NCBI RefSeq assembly: GCF_006065315.1
Contig: NZ_CP040749.1
Coordinates: 2,432,501-2,496,500 of the forward strand
DNA: 64,000 nucleotides
Origin: Aureibaculum algae
GTDB lineage: Bacteria > Bacteroidota > Bacteroidia > Flavobacteriales > Flavobacteriaceae
Direction: 5' to 3'
Within the stretch, counting starts at the first letter, position 1, and each line of letters opens with the position of its first letter. A program made the position numbers and the translations under genes. Below are positions 52,618-61,701 of this stretch, piece after piece. The notes beneath the pieces are model-generated. The model saw nothing but the letters and a program-made list of their open reading frames with translations, was not told the origin of the DNA and ran no database searches.

Positions 52618-53934
52618 ATGACAAAAAAAAGTATGAAAGAAACTAAAATTGCAATAATAGGTTTAGGATACGTAGGTTTACCATTAGCGGTAGAATTTGC
52701 AAAGAAATACCAAGTCGTAGGGTTTGATATCAATACTAAGAGAATTAATGAGTTAAGAGGAAATAATGACTTTACGTTGGAAACTTCTTCCGAGGAGCTA
52801 GAAGGGGTGAACGTTACTTCGTTGGATGGTTTAAAAGGTTCAAAAACGGGACTTTGGCTTACGGATAACCTTTCAGATATTGAAATGGCAAACTTTTATG
52901 TGGTTACGGTACCAACTCCAGTAGATAAGAGTAATAGACCTGACTTAACACCTTTATATAAAGCAAGTGAAACGGTAGGTAACGTATTGTCTAAAGATGA
53001 TGTAGTGGTTTATGAATCAACCGTTTTTCCAGGAGCAACGGAAGATGAATGTATTCCAATTTTAGAAAAAGTTTCAGGCTTAGTTTATAATAAAGACTTT
53101 TATGCTGGGTATTCACCAGAAAGAATAAATCCGGGAGATAAATTACATACGGTTACTAAAATTTTAAAAGTGACTTCTGGCTCAACACCAGAAATTGCGA
53201 CCTATGTAGATAATGTCTATAAATCGATTATTGTTGCCGGAACGCATTTAGCCCCATCTATTAAAGTGGCTGAAGCGGCTAAAGTAATAGAAAATTCACA
53301 ACGCGATATCAATATAGCATTTGTGAATGAGTTGTCTAAAATATTTCGATTAATGGGTATTGATACACTAGAAGTGTTAGAGGCGGCCGGAACAAAATGG
53401 AATTTCTTACCATTTAGACCGGGCTTAGTAGGAGGGCATTGTATTGGTGTAGACCCCTATTATTTAGCTCAAAAAGCCATGGAATTAGGATATAATCCTG
53501 AAATTATATTAGCGGGTAGACGCTTAAATGACAGTATGGGACCTTTTGTAGCACAAGAGTCTGTAAAAATGATGATTAAAAAAGGAATCCCTATCAAAGG
53601 ATCTAATGTATTGGTATTGGGAATTACTTTTAAAGAAGACTGTCCTGATATTAGAAATTCAAGAGCCATTGATATTGTTCGCGAATTTGAATCATTTGAA
53701 GTAAATATAGATGTTTATGATCCTTGGGCTACTGCTGCAGAAGTTAAACATGAATATGGAATTGATTTAATCGTCAATGAAAGTGATATTAAGAAAAAAT
53801 ATGATGGTGTAATAATAGCCGTTTCTCATAAGGAATTTAAAGTGTTAGACCTTTCAAATTATTGTGCAGATGATCATATTGTTTTTGACGTAAAAGCAAC
53901 ATTACCGAAGGATAAGTCGGATAGTAGGTTGTAA
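52618..53934 (+). CDS. tviB: UDP-N-acetylhexosamine 6-dehydrogenase (TviB/VipA type)
   Basis: A 438-residue NAD enzyme oxidising a UDP-HexNAc to the uronic acid. Motifs: KIAIIGLGYVGLPLAVEFAK (NAD fold), VVTVPTPVDKSNRPDLTPL, YESTVFPGATEDE, and the catalytic Cys in GGHCIGVDPYYLAQKA (about residue 271). The C-terminal domain has LGITFKEDCPDIRNSRAIDI. ATG 52618 is used here; an ATG 5 codons later (MKETKIAIIG) is equally plausible. It supplies a charged sugar for the surface polysaccharide. Confidence 0.94.
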   Translation: MTKKSMKETKIAIIGLGYVGLPLAVEFAKKYQVVGFDINTKRINELRGNNDFTLETSSEELEGVNVTSLDGLKGSKTGLWLTDNLSDIEMANFYVVTVPTPVDKSNRPDLTPLYKASETVGNVLSKDDVVVYESTVFPGATEDECIPILEKVSGLVYNKDFYAGYSPERINPGDKLHTVTKILKVTSGSTPEIATYVDNVYKSIIVAGTHLAPSIKVAEAAKVIENSQRDINIAFVNELSKIFRLMGIDTLEVLEAAGTKWNFLPFRPGLVGGHCIGVDPYYLAQKAMELGYNPEIILAGRRLNDSMGPFVAQESVKMMIKKGIPIKGSNVLVLGITFKEDCPDIRNSRAIDIVREFESFEVNIDVYDPWATAAEVKHEYGIDLIVNESDIKKKYDGVIIAVSHKEFKVLDLSNYCADDHIVFDVKATLPKDKSDSRL

Positions 53935-53971
53935 AAAATTCAACTGTCAATTATATCAAGTAAATTCGCCA

Positions 53972-54059
53972 CTGTCATTCAGAGCGTAGTATAACGGAGC
54001 GAAGAATCTGCTAGATTGGAGTTAAAATTTGACAGATTCCTCCTACGTCGGAATGACAG
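53972..54059. repeat. D element copy 1, palindromic element left of the GIY-YIG gene
   Basis: 88 bp bounded by perfect 9-bp inverted ends CTGTCATTC / GAATGACAG. Inner inverted arms GAATCTG (54004-54010) and CAGATTC (54033-54039) lie around a short AT-rich core. It is not coding. A second copy in the same orientation lies at 54444-54528. Confidence 0.88.
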
Positions 54060-54086
54060 GTATGCGTAATACAAAAAACGGTATTT

Positions 54087-54413
54087 ATGAACATCGGTAC
54101 TAAAGAAATTCACTCATACCATGTGTACATAATTACAAACAAAAACAAAACCGTTCTTTACATAGGGGTAACAAATTATTTGGCAAAACGATTATTTCAA
54201 CATTCAGAAAATATTAAATTAAATAAAAAATCGTTCGCCTCAAAATACAATTGTGAATATTTGATATATTTCGAGAAGTTTACTTGGATTCAAGAAGCAA
54301 TTGGAAGAGAGAAAGAAATAAAAGGTTGGAGTAGGAGTAAAAAAGAGACATTAATAAAGACAATTAATAAAAATATGGAATTTTTAAATGATTTGTTTCC
54401 GTATCAATCGTAA
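54087..54413 (+). CDS. Stand-alone GIY-YIG nuclease-family protein
   Basis: A 108-residue protein with a single GIY-YIG domain: YHVYIITNKNKTVLYIGVTN (residues about 11-30, with the VYI...YIG strands), NYLAKRLFQH carrying the conserved Arg, and FTWIQEAIGREKEIKGWSR carrying the catalytic Glu. It lies between two copies of a palindromic element in a polysaccharide operon and shares no function with its neighbours. The arrangement resembles a mobile unit. Such short GIY-YIG proteins are common in Bacteroidota; activity is not established. Confidence 0.88.
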   Translation: MNIGTKEIHSYHVYIITNKNKTVLYIGVTNYLAKRLFQHSENIKLNKKSFASKYNCEYLIYFEKFTWIQEAIGREKEIKGWSRSKKETLIKTINKNMEFLNDLFPYQS

Positions 54414-54443
54414 TTGTCAATAGGTTTAGATAATAATAGCATC

Positions 54444-54528
54444 TGTCATTCAGAGCGAAATGCAACGAAGCGAAGAATCTGTAAAATAGAGTAAAAATTC
54501 AACAGATTCCTCCTACGTCGGAATGACA
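54444..54528. repeat. D element copy 2, palindromic element right of the GIY-YIG gene
   Basis: 85 bp bounded by TGTCATTC / GAATGACA with the same internal GAATCTG and CAGATTCCTCCTACGTCGG segments as copy 1, in direct orientation. The left halves differ at a few positions and the right halves are identical over at least CAGATTCCTCCTACGTCGG. Confidence 0.88.
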
Positions 54529-54547
54529 ATTATAATAAAAAAATTGA

Positions 54548-55603
54548 ATGATTAACAAAAAAGAAAAGGTCCTCGTAACCGGAGCAGCAGGCTTCATAGG
54601 CTACCATTTATCTAAATTATTGACAAAAAATGGGTATGATGTTGTTGGTATAGATAATATAAATGACTATTACGACCAAAACTTAAAATATGCGAGGCTT
54701 GAAGATTTAGGAATAGCACGAGATAAAATTGCAGACAATGTTCCGGTGAAAGGAGACATTACTTTTGTAAAGTTAGATTTACAAGACAAAGAAAATCTGA
54801 TGGAACTTTTTAAGCGTGAAAAGTTTGATTTTGTGGTTAATTTAGCAGCTCAGGCTGGGGTGCGATATTCTATTGAGAATCCTCAAACCTATATAGACAA
54901 TAATATTACTGGTTTTTTAAATATCTTAGAAGGTTGTCGGAATTATCCAGTAAAACATTTAGTCTATGCATCATCAAGTTCTGTTTATGGATTGAGTGAA
55001 GAAATTCCTTTTTCAGTAGATAGTCATACGGATCATCCTATGGCAATCTATGCGGCCAGTAAAAAAGCCAATGAAATGATGGCCCATTCGTATTCACATT
55101 TATTTGGAATTCCAAGTACAGGCTTACGTTTCTTTACCGTGTATGGCCCAATGGGAAGACCTGATATGGCGTTGTATTTATTTACTAAAGCAATTGTAGA
55201 AGACAAGGAGTTTGATGTATATAATCATGGAAACATGAGTAGAGATTTTACGTATGTAGCTGATATTGTAGAGAGTATTAAAAGATTACTACCCTTAGCT
55301 CCAATGGCTAACAATCCTAATTTTGACCCTAAAAAACCAAAACCATCTTCAAGTACAGCTCCTTATCAACTCTTTAATATTGGTAATAATAGTCCGGTTC
55401 AATTGATGGATTTTGTTAAAGGCGTAGAAAAGGCATTAAACAAAAAGGGTAAGATTAATTTAAAACCAATTCAGCCGGGTGATGTACCAAGTACCTACGC
55501 TAATGTTGAAAGTTTATTTGATTACATCGATTTTAAACCATCAACCCCCATTCAAGAAGGTATTGATGCCTTTGTGGCAAAGTATTTGGAAATGAATACA
55601 TAA
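54548..55603 (+). CDS. NAD-dependent sugar epimerase (UDP-glucuronate 4-epimerase-like)
   Basis: A 351-residue extended SDR. The cofactor motif is VLVTGAAGFIGYHLSKLL, and DNINDYYDQNLKYARLEDLG is typical of UDP-glucuronate 4-epimerases. Catalytic Ser/Tyr/Lys lie in YASSSSVYG and IYAASKKANE. The C-terminal half has the substrate loop GRPDMALYLFTKAI and FTYVADIVESI. It epimerises a UDP-uronic acid made by the dehydrogenase upstream or a related sugar. It starts just after D element copy 2. Confidence 0.92.
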   Translation: MINKKEKVLVTGAAGFIGYHLSKLLTKNGYDVVGIDNINDYYDQNLKYARLEDLGIARDKIADNVPVKGDITFVKLDLQDKENLMELFKREKFDFVVNLAAQAGVRYSIENPQTYIDNNITGFLNILEGCRNYPVKHLVYASSSSVYGLSEEIPFSVDSHTDHPMAIYAASKKANEMMAHSYSHLFGIPSTGLRFFTVYGPMGRPDMALYLFTKAIVEDKEFDVYNHGNMSRDFTYVADIVESIKRLLPLAPMANNPNFDPKKPKPSSSTAPYQLFNIGNNSPVQLMDFVKGVEKALNKKGKINLKPIQPGDVPSTYANVESLFDYIDFKPSTPIQEGIDAFVAKYLEMNT

Positions 55604-55670
55604 GTAAGTAGGCAATTTCCAGTAGCAGTTGGCAGTTTCTTCTGTCATTTGGTGAGGAGTACCATTACAC

Positions 55671-55758
55671 CTGTCATTCAGAGCGAGCAGAAGAATGATA
55701 GTTGATTAGGAGTGATTCAAAGCGAGTGAAGAATCTCATAATTGAAATGACCGAGGAT
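55671..55758. repeat. Decayed D-type repeat
   Basis: CTGTCATTCAGAGCGAGCAG, followed by ATTCAAAGCGAGTGAAGAATCT (55715-55736), resembles two left halves of the D element; the right end is degraded. A TGTCATTTGGTGAGGAG remnant lies 30 bp before it. The 189-bp gap before the next gene holds nothing else recognisable. Confidence 0.55.
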
Positions 55759-55792
55759 TGATTATTATAGAAATAGAATAAATAATATACAA

Positions 55793-57538
55793 GTGAAAGT
55801 AAGAGCCATTATTCAAGCAAGAATGCTTAGTAAAAGATTACGAGGAAAATCTTTAATGTCAGTTAATGAAATCCCATTACTTTATAGAGTAATAAATTCT
55901 GTAAAAAACCTTGATTTTATAGATGAAATTATGGTAGCTACCACAGATTTAATTGCTGATGACCCTCTAGAAGCGGCAGTTAAAGAATTAGATGTTTCAA
56001 TTTTTAGAGGAGATGCCTTAGATGTATTGAATCGTTTTGTTGAAGCAAGTAATGATTTAAATGAGCATGATGTTATAGTTCGTTTTACGGCTGACAATCC
56101 TTTGTATACTTCAGAAATTTCCAAATTGGCCTTCCAAAGTCATGTGGAAGGAAAAGTAGATTACACTCATGTTGATGGCTTATCGCATATTGTTCCTGAA
56201 TTTTTTAATGTAGGTGCCATTCGCGAAGCACAAGAGTTAACGAGATCATCTTTTGATAGAGAACACGTAACTCCCTTTTTTAGAAAGAATCCTAATTCCT
56301 TTGCTATTTTAGAATTACCTAATGATTTTAAAGGCTTGCGTCCTGATTTAGATGCGTATTTAACTATTGATACAAATGATCAACTAAATGCATTTGAAGA
56401 AATGCTGACCGCTACTAAATTTGATATAAAAGAGCTTAGTTTAAAGGAGCTGTATACCTATTTAGATGGAATAAAACATACGCCAAAAGCTACAAAACAA
56501 AGAATTAAATTAGACAAAACTTGGGTAGGAGAAGAATATCCTACCTATATCATTGCAGAGATAGGTCAAAACCATAACGGAGAAGTTCGGTTAGCTAAAA
56601 AGTTAATTGATATGTCCGTTGATGCAGGAGCAAGTGCTGTAAAATTTCAAAAAAGAGACATTCCTTCTGAGTTAACAAAAGAAGCTTTCGATAAACCTTA
56701 TGATAACCCAAATTCTTTTGGGGTAACCTACGGAGAACATAGAATGTTTTTGGAGTTAGATGAAGCACAGCATTTAGAATTAAAAGAATATGCCTCTGCA
56801 AAGGGGATCACTTACTTTTGTACGCCCTGTGATGTACCCTCAGTAGATTTGTTAGAGCGTATCGATTGTCCTTTTTACAAAATAGCATCAAGAGATTTAA
56901 CGAATATACCGTTATTAGAAGCCTTAGGTAAAACAGGTAAACCTGTAATCATATCAACAGGTATGGCGAGTATTGAAGATATAGATGCTGGTATAGAGGC
57001 ATTGCAATTGGGTAAGGATAAATTAATGATTTTGCAATGTACGTCTCAATACCCATGTGCATTAGAAAATGTGAATCTTAAAGTAATGGATACACTGAAA
57101 GAACGTTACGGATTAATTACCGGATTTTCTGACCATACATCAGGTGTTGTTGTTTCGACGGCTGCTGCTGTTATGGGGGCTGCGATAATTGAAAAACACG
57201 TTACTTTAGATAGAACCATGAAAGGTACAGATCAACCGGGGTCACTTGAAAGATCAGGACTTAATAAATTGGTTGAATACATTAGAGCTACTGAAATTGC
57301 TATAGGAGACGGACTGAAAGAGGTAAACCCTGCCACGGCAGCTGCTAAAGTTAAATTAGCGAGAAGTGTTACTAGTAAAGTTGATATCAAAAAAGGAGAT
57401 GTACTAACGGATGAAATGATCTGTTTAAAATCACCCGGAGATGGAATCAAATGGAATGATAGAGCTATAATTGTAGGTAAAAAAGCGATAAAAAATATTG
57501 AAGCAGATGTAACGCTTACGGTTGAGGACTTTGAATAA
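55793..57538 (+). CDS. Fused SpsF-type cytidylyltransferase and NeuB-type nonulosonate synthase
   Basis: A 581-residue protein with a GTG start. Residues 1-225 are a cytidylyltransferase of the SpsF/NeuA-like family (RAIIQARMLSKRLRGKSLM; VRFTADNPLYTSEI; LTIDTNDQL). Residues 250-505 are a NeuB/SpsE-type synthase (IIAEIGQNHNGEVRLAKKLI; KFQKRDIP; FYKIASRDLTN; STGMASIEDI; GFSDHTSGV; EKHVTLDRTMKGTDQPGSLE). Residues 523-581 are the SAF antifreeze-like domain. The chain would condense a hexosamine with phosphoenolpyruvate and then activate the product with CTP. The reverse order of pathway steps along the chain is unusual. Confidence 0.93.
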   Translation: MKVRAIIQARMLSKRLRGKSLMSVNEIPLLYRVINSVKNLDFIDEIMVATTDLIADDPLEAAVKELDVSIFRGDALDVLNRFVEASNDLNEHDVIVRFTADNPLYTSEISKLAFQSHVEGKVDYTHVDGLSHIVPEFFNVGAIREAQELTRSSFDREHVTPFFRKNPNSFAILELPNDFKGLRPDLDAYLTIDTNDQLNAFEEMLTATKFDIKELSLKELYTYLDGIKHTPKATKQRIKLDKTWVGEEYPTYIIAEIGQNHNGEVRLAKKLIDMSVDAGASAVKFQKRDIPSELTKEAFDKPYDNPNSFGVTYGEHRMFLELDEAQHLELKEYASAKGITYFCTPCDVPSVDLLERIDCPFYKIASRDLTNIPLLEALGKTGKPVIISTGMASIEDIDAGIEALQLGKDKLMILQCTSQYPCALENVNLKVMDTLKERYGLITGFSDHTSGVVVSTAAAVMGAAIIEKHVTLDRTMKGTDQPGSLERSGLNKLVEYIRATEIAIGDGLKEVNPATAAAKVKLARSVTSKVDIKKGDVLTDEMICLKSPGDGIKWNDRAIIVGKKAIKNIEADVTLTVEDFE

Positions 57539-57591
57539 GTAGGAAGTTGGAAGTTCGGAGTGGGAAGTTGTGAGCATTAAGATTTAATATT
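57539..57591. repeat. GGAAGTT-type repeats left of the four-helix-bundle gene
   Basis: AGTAGGAAGTTGGAAGTT followed by further GGAAGTT-like units (to about 57571) in the 53-bp gap before the gene. The inverted counterparts AACTTCC/GCTTC lie after it, at 57990-58120. Confidence 0.65.
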
Positions 57592-57951
57592 ATGGAGGCA
57601 CAATTTAAATTTGAAAAGCTTATAATTTGGCAAAGAGCTATGGATTTTGGTGAAGAAATTCAACAAATAGAGCGGGATTTTCCTAAAAAAGAAATTTATA
57701 ATTTATCTTCACAAATATGTCGGGCAGCTGATTCCATAGCATTGAACATATCTGAGGGGGCGATTTTACAATCAAAACTTGAATTCAAAAAATTTATGGG
57801 TTATTCTATTCGCTCTTTGGCTGAAGTAGTGAGTTGTTTACATAAAGCAAAAAGACGAGAATATATTACTGAAAAGCAATTTAAAGATTTATATGAAGAA
57901 TCATTTAATATTATGAATATGATGATTTCTTTTAGAAGTAAAATTAGATAG
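57592..57951 (+). CDS. Four-helix-bundle protein (S23/rRNA intervening sequence family)
   Basis: A 119-residue predicted all-helical protein: FEKLIIWQRAMDFGEEI, LSSQICRAADSIALNISEGA (residues about 38-57, with the conserved NISEG), EFKKFMGYSIRSLAEVVS and a C-terminal helix with FNIMNMMISFRSKI. These are the marks of the S23/IVS family, first found inside 23S rRNA insertions and common as single genes in Bacteroidota. The function is unknown. It is inserted between two sugar-biosynthesis genes and flanked by its typical simple repeats. Confidence 0.88.
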   Translation: MEAQFKFEKLIIWQRAMDFGEEIQQIERDFPKKEIYNLSSQICRAADSIALNISEGAILQSKLEFKKFMGYSIRSLAEVVSCLHKAKRREYITEKQFKDLYEESFNIMNMMISFRSKIR

Positions 57952-58636
<685 letters not shown>

Positions 58637-58644
58637 TATCGTTA

Positions 58645-59385
58645 ATGACTGGAATCATTATACAAGCAAGAAAAGGATCTACAAGATTACCCAATAAGAT
58701 GGTATTACCTTTTTATCAAGAAAAAGGAGTATTAGAATTATTGATTGAAAAATTAACAACACATTTTCCGACTAATAAAATAGTATTGGCAACTACCAAT
58801 AACCCTTTAGATGATGAATTAGTCAATATCGCAGAAAATCACAAAATTCAATATTATAGAGGAAGTGAAAATAATGTGTTAGAACGTTTTATAAATGCTG
58901 CTGTTAAGCATAATTTGAAAACAGTAGTTAGAATTTGTGCCGACAATCCATTTTTGGAAATGGAACATATTTTCAAATTTATCGATGAAATAGAAAGTGA
59001 AAACGCGGATTATGTCAGCTATAAATTACCAAATGGACTGCCAACAATTAAATCTCACTTAGGTTTATTTACTGAAATCGTTTCTTTAAAGGCTTTACAG
59101 AAGGTGAATAAAAGTACTTCCTTATCTTTGTATCAAGAACATGTTACTAATTATATTTATGAACATCCTGAAGAATTTAAAATTAAATTGATAGAAATGC
59201 CAAATTATATGGACGATACAGAAAATATACGGTTAACTCTAGATACTATTGAAGATTTTAAATTAGAGCAGCAATTATATCATGAAATGAAGGGTGAATC
59301 TATTGAACATTTGGTAAATTATTTGAAAAAAAACCAAAGGTTACAGCAACAAATGCAGCAAGAAATAAGTAAACACACAAAGTAG
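58645..59385 (+). CDS. Second SpsF-like cytidylyltransferase
   Basis: A 246-residue stand-alone protein of the same family as the N-terminal half of the fusion: MTGIIIQARKGSTRLPNKMV (nucleotide-binding loop), KIVLATTNNPLDDELV, RICADNPFLEMEHI, and YMDDTENIRLTLDTIEDF. A predicted role is CMP activation of a second acid sugar, or a regulatory or redundant copy. It ends with a Gln-rich tail (RLQQQMQQEI). It starts 8 bp after the phosphatase gene. Confidence 0.88.
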   Translation: MTGIIIQARKGSTRLPNKMVLPFYQEKGVLELLIEKLTTHFPTNKIVLATTNNPLDDELVNIAENHKIQYYRGSENNVLERFINAAVKHNLKTVVRICADNPFLEMEHIFKFIDEIESENADYVSYKLPNGLPTIKSHLGLFTEIVSLKALQKVNKSTSLSLYQEHVTNYIYEHPEEFKIKLIEMPNYMDDTENIRLTLDTIEDFKLEQQLYHEMKGESIEHLVNYLKKNQRLQQQMQQEISKHTK

Positions 59386-59418
59386 TATAACAAATATTAT
59401 TTATTAAGATATTAATAC

Positions 59419-60966
59419 ATGAATCTTTATTCAATCTTTAATAATTCAAAGCAAAATTATCCAAATAATATCGCTTTAATGGTAGATAAAATACCCTATA
59501 GTTATAAAAAACTTAGCGTAATTATAGGTGAAATTTCCAATGAACTTTTGAAGTCTGATGGAAATCAAGTTGCATTATTGGCACATAAAAGTGTTGTGGC
59601 CTATGCTGGTTTGTTAGCTGCTTTGAAATCTGGAAAAACATATGTTCCGTTAAACCCAAAGTTTCCAAATAGTAGAAATAAAAAGATTATTTCATTGTCA
59701 GAATCAAGTGTTGTTATTGTAGATAATAGATGTATCAAATCATTAATTGAATTATTACCACTATTAAATGAACCCATAACTTTTATTTTTCCAGAAACTC
59801 AAAAAGAGAATATTCCTGAAATTGCTTCCCATCATTTTGTCGTGTCAAAGGAAGATTTAACTAAAGAAAATGATATTATTGTTGATGTAGAAAAAGATCA
59901 TTTGGCTTATCTATTATTTACTTCGGGTAGTACAGGCGTACCTAAAGGAGTTCCAATTAGCCATAATAATGTATTGAGTTATACGGAATATATGTATAAT
60001 AGATATGATGTATTACCTACGGATAGATTTTCACATGTACCTGATTTAACTTTTGATTTAAGTGTGCACGATTTATATTTGTCATTTAGAGGAGGTGCTG
60101 GTTTGTATTGTGTGCCAGACAATGTAGTGATGGCACCTGCAAAATTTATCAATACGCACCAACTTACATTTTGGTGTTCTGTACCATCATTAGTTCAAAT
60201 TATGGGGAGGTTTAAAATGCTGAAACCCAGTAATTTTCCATCCATACGTTGGAGTATGTTTTGTGGAGAGCCGCTTCCTAAAAATGTAGCAATACAATGG
60301 CAAGGAGCAGCTGTTAACACACAAATTGATAACGTTTATGGTCCTACGGAAACCACAGTATCCATAACTTACTATGTGTTGCCTAAAAAAGCTGAAGATA
60401 TTAAAGAAAAGAATGGAGTGGTTTGTATTGGTACTGTATTTGACACGCAAGAGTTATGTTTGGTTGACGAAAATGATATTCCAAACGATGTTACCGGCGA
60501 AATTTGTTTGTCGGGTAGTCAAGTAGCCAAAGGGTATTGGAAGGATGAAGAAAACACGGCTAAACAATTTGTTAAGCTCGAAGGTAAAGGGGATAGAATT
60601 TGGTATAAAACAGGTGATATTGCCAAATATGAAGATGGTTTTTTATTCTACATGGCTAGAAAAGATTTTCAAGTAAAAATTAGAGGATATCGCATTGAAT
60701 TAGATGAAATTAATGATGCTATTGCCAAATTGATTGAAAAAACGATGGTTTATACAATTCCCCATCCTGTTGTTAATGGAATTGCGGATAATTTATATAC
60801 TTTTGTGGAGGGTGATTCTGAAATGTCAAAAAAAGATATTTTACTGGCTTTGGGTAAAATTTTGCCTACCTATATGTTGCCAAGAGATATTTTTTTCATA
60901 GCTGAATTTCCACTAAATATGAATGGAAAAGTAGATCGTAAAAAATTAATTGAAAAAATAATATAA
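59419..60966 (+). CDS. Stand-alone adenylation enzyme (NRPS/DltA-like)
   Basis: A 515-residue ANL-superfamily protein. Motif A3 is LLFTSGSTGVPKG (residues 165-177), A4 is in DLTFDLSVHDLYLS (binding-pocket Asp213), A5 is NVYGPTETTVS, A7 is WYKTGDIA, A8 is KIRGYRIELDEI, and the catalytic Lys is near the end in MNGKVDRKK (Lys504). Size and the lack of condensation or thiolation domains resemble DltA, which loads D-alanine on a separate carrier protein. The next gene, overlapping by 1 base, is that carrier. Substrate unknown; the Asp at A4 argues for an amino acid or a similar ammonium-bearing acid. Confidence 0.9.
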   Translation: MNLYSIFNNSKQNYPNNIALMVDKIPYSYKKLSVIIGEISNELLKSDGNQVALLAHKSVVAYAGLLAALKSGKTYVPLNPKFPNSRNKKIISLSESSVVIVDNRCIKSLIELLPLLNEPITFIFPETQKENIPEIASHHFVVSKEDLTKENDIIVDVEKDHLAYLLFTSGSTGVPKGVPISHNNVLSYTEYMYNRYDVLPTDRFSHVPDLTFDLSVHDLYLSFRGGAGLYCVPDNVVMAPAKFINTHQLTFWCSVPSLVQIMGRFKMLKPSNFPSIRWSMFCGEPLPKNVAIQWQGAAVNTQIDNVYGPTETTVSITYYVLPKKAEDIKEKNGVVCIGTVFDTQELCLVDENDIPNDVTGEICLSGSQVAKGYWKDEENTAKQFVKLEGKGDRIWYKTGDIAKYEDGFLFYMARKDFQVKIRGYRIELDEINDAIAKLIEKTMVYTIPHPVVNGIADNLYTFVEGDSEMSKKDILLALGKILPTYMLPRDIFFIAEFPLNMNGKVDRKKLIEKII

Positions 60967-61220
60967 TGAGTACAATTATAAATAGAGACAGTTTATTAGA
61001 ATTGCTATCAACACGGTTACAACTGTTAGAGATAGAAAAGGGAGATGTTGATACTGAACAAAGTCTGTTTGAACAAGGTATTTTAGATTCCTTATCTTTT
61101 CTAGAATTTGCAGTAGAAATTGAAGGTAAATATGATATTGAGTTGGATTTTAGTGAATTAGAACCGACAGAGTTTAACTCAATTGAAAAATTGAGTAAAA
61201 TAATAGAAAATGCAAATTGA
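60966..61220 (+). CDS. Acyl/peptidyl carrier protein
   Basis: An 84-residue carrier protein with the phosphopantetheine site GILDSLSFLEFAVEIE (Ser42). The rest is acidic and predicted four-helical, ending in LSKIIENAN. It starts within the stop of the adenylation gene (TAATG) and overlaps the GNAT gene by 11 nt. The pair resembles DltA-DltC, so the activated group is expected to be a thioester on Ser42 and to be passed to an acceptor, presumably a sugar. Confidence 0.9.
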   Translation: MSTIINRDSLLELLSTRLQLLEIEKGDVDTEQSLFEQGILDSLSFLEFAVEIEGKYDIELDFSELEPTEFNSIEKLSKIIENAN

Positions 61221-61701
61221 GATTAAACAATTATTTAAAAATGATGCTGATCACGTTTTTGATACTATAAAAAATCAGTTCACAAAACTTTATGGCTATA
61301 TGGAAACCAAAGGGTTGGTGATGCCATTAGTAGAAAATGGATCAGAATTATGGATGAACTCTATAAAATCTACCTTAGGTAAATTAAGTAACATTTATAT
61401 TGCTTATGACAATGAAATCATTATAGGTTTTGTAACAGGTATCATTAGATTGTCTCCTGCTTATTTAGGTAATAAAAAAATTGGTTATTTATCACATCTT
61501 TTTATTAATTCAGCATATAGACGTACAGGGACAGGTGAAAAATTAGCACAAGAAATAGAAGCTTGGTTTAAAGAGAAAAATGTAGATTTAATAGATGTAG
61601 AAGTTATCGTAGATAATGGAAATTCTATTAATTTTTTTAAAAAAATGGGCTATAAAGAAGATATTATTAAGTTAACCAAACATGCAAAGGTACAACAGTA
61701 G
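61210..61701 (+). CDS. GNAT-family N-acetyltransferase
   Basis: A 163-residue protein with the GNAT fold: IAYDNEIIIGFVTGIIRL (beta strands), the acyl-CoA pyrophosphate loop SAYRRTGTGEKLAQEIEAWF (residues about 99-118, RRTGTG) and the last motif DVEVIVDNGNSINFFKKMGY. The usual donor is acetyl-CoA, but the gene's overlap with the carrier protein makes a carrier-bound acyl donor possible. Target is probably an amino sugar of the polysaccharide. Confidence 0.87.
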   Translation: MQIEIKQLFKNDADHVFDTIKNQFTKLYGYMETKGLVMPLVENGSELWMNSIKSTLGKLSNIYIAYDNEIIIGFVTGIIRLSPAYLGNKKIGYLSHLFINSAYRRTGTGEKLAQEIEAWFKEKNVDLIDVEVIVDNGNSINFFKKMGYKEDIIKLTKHAKVQQ

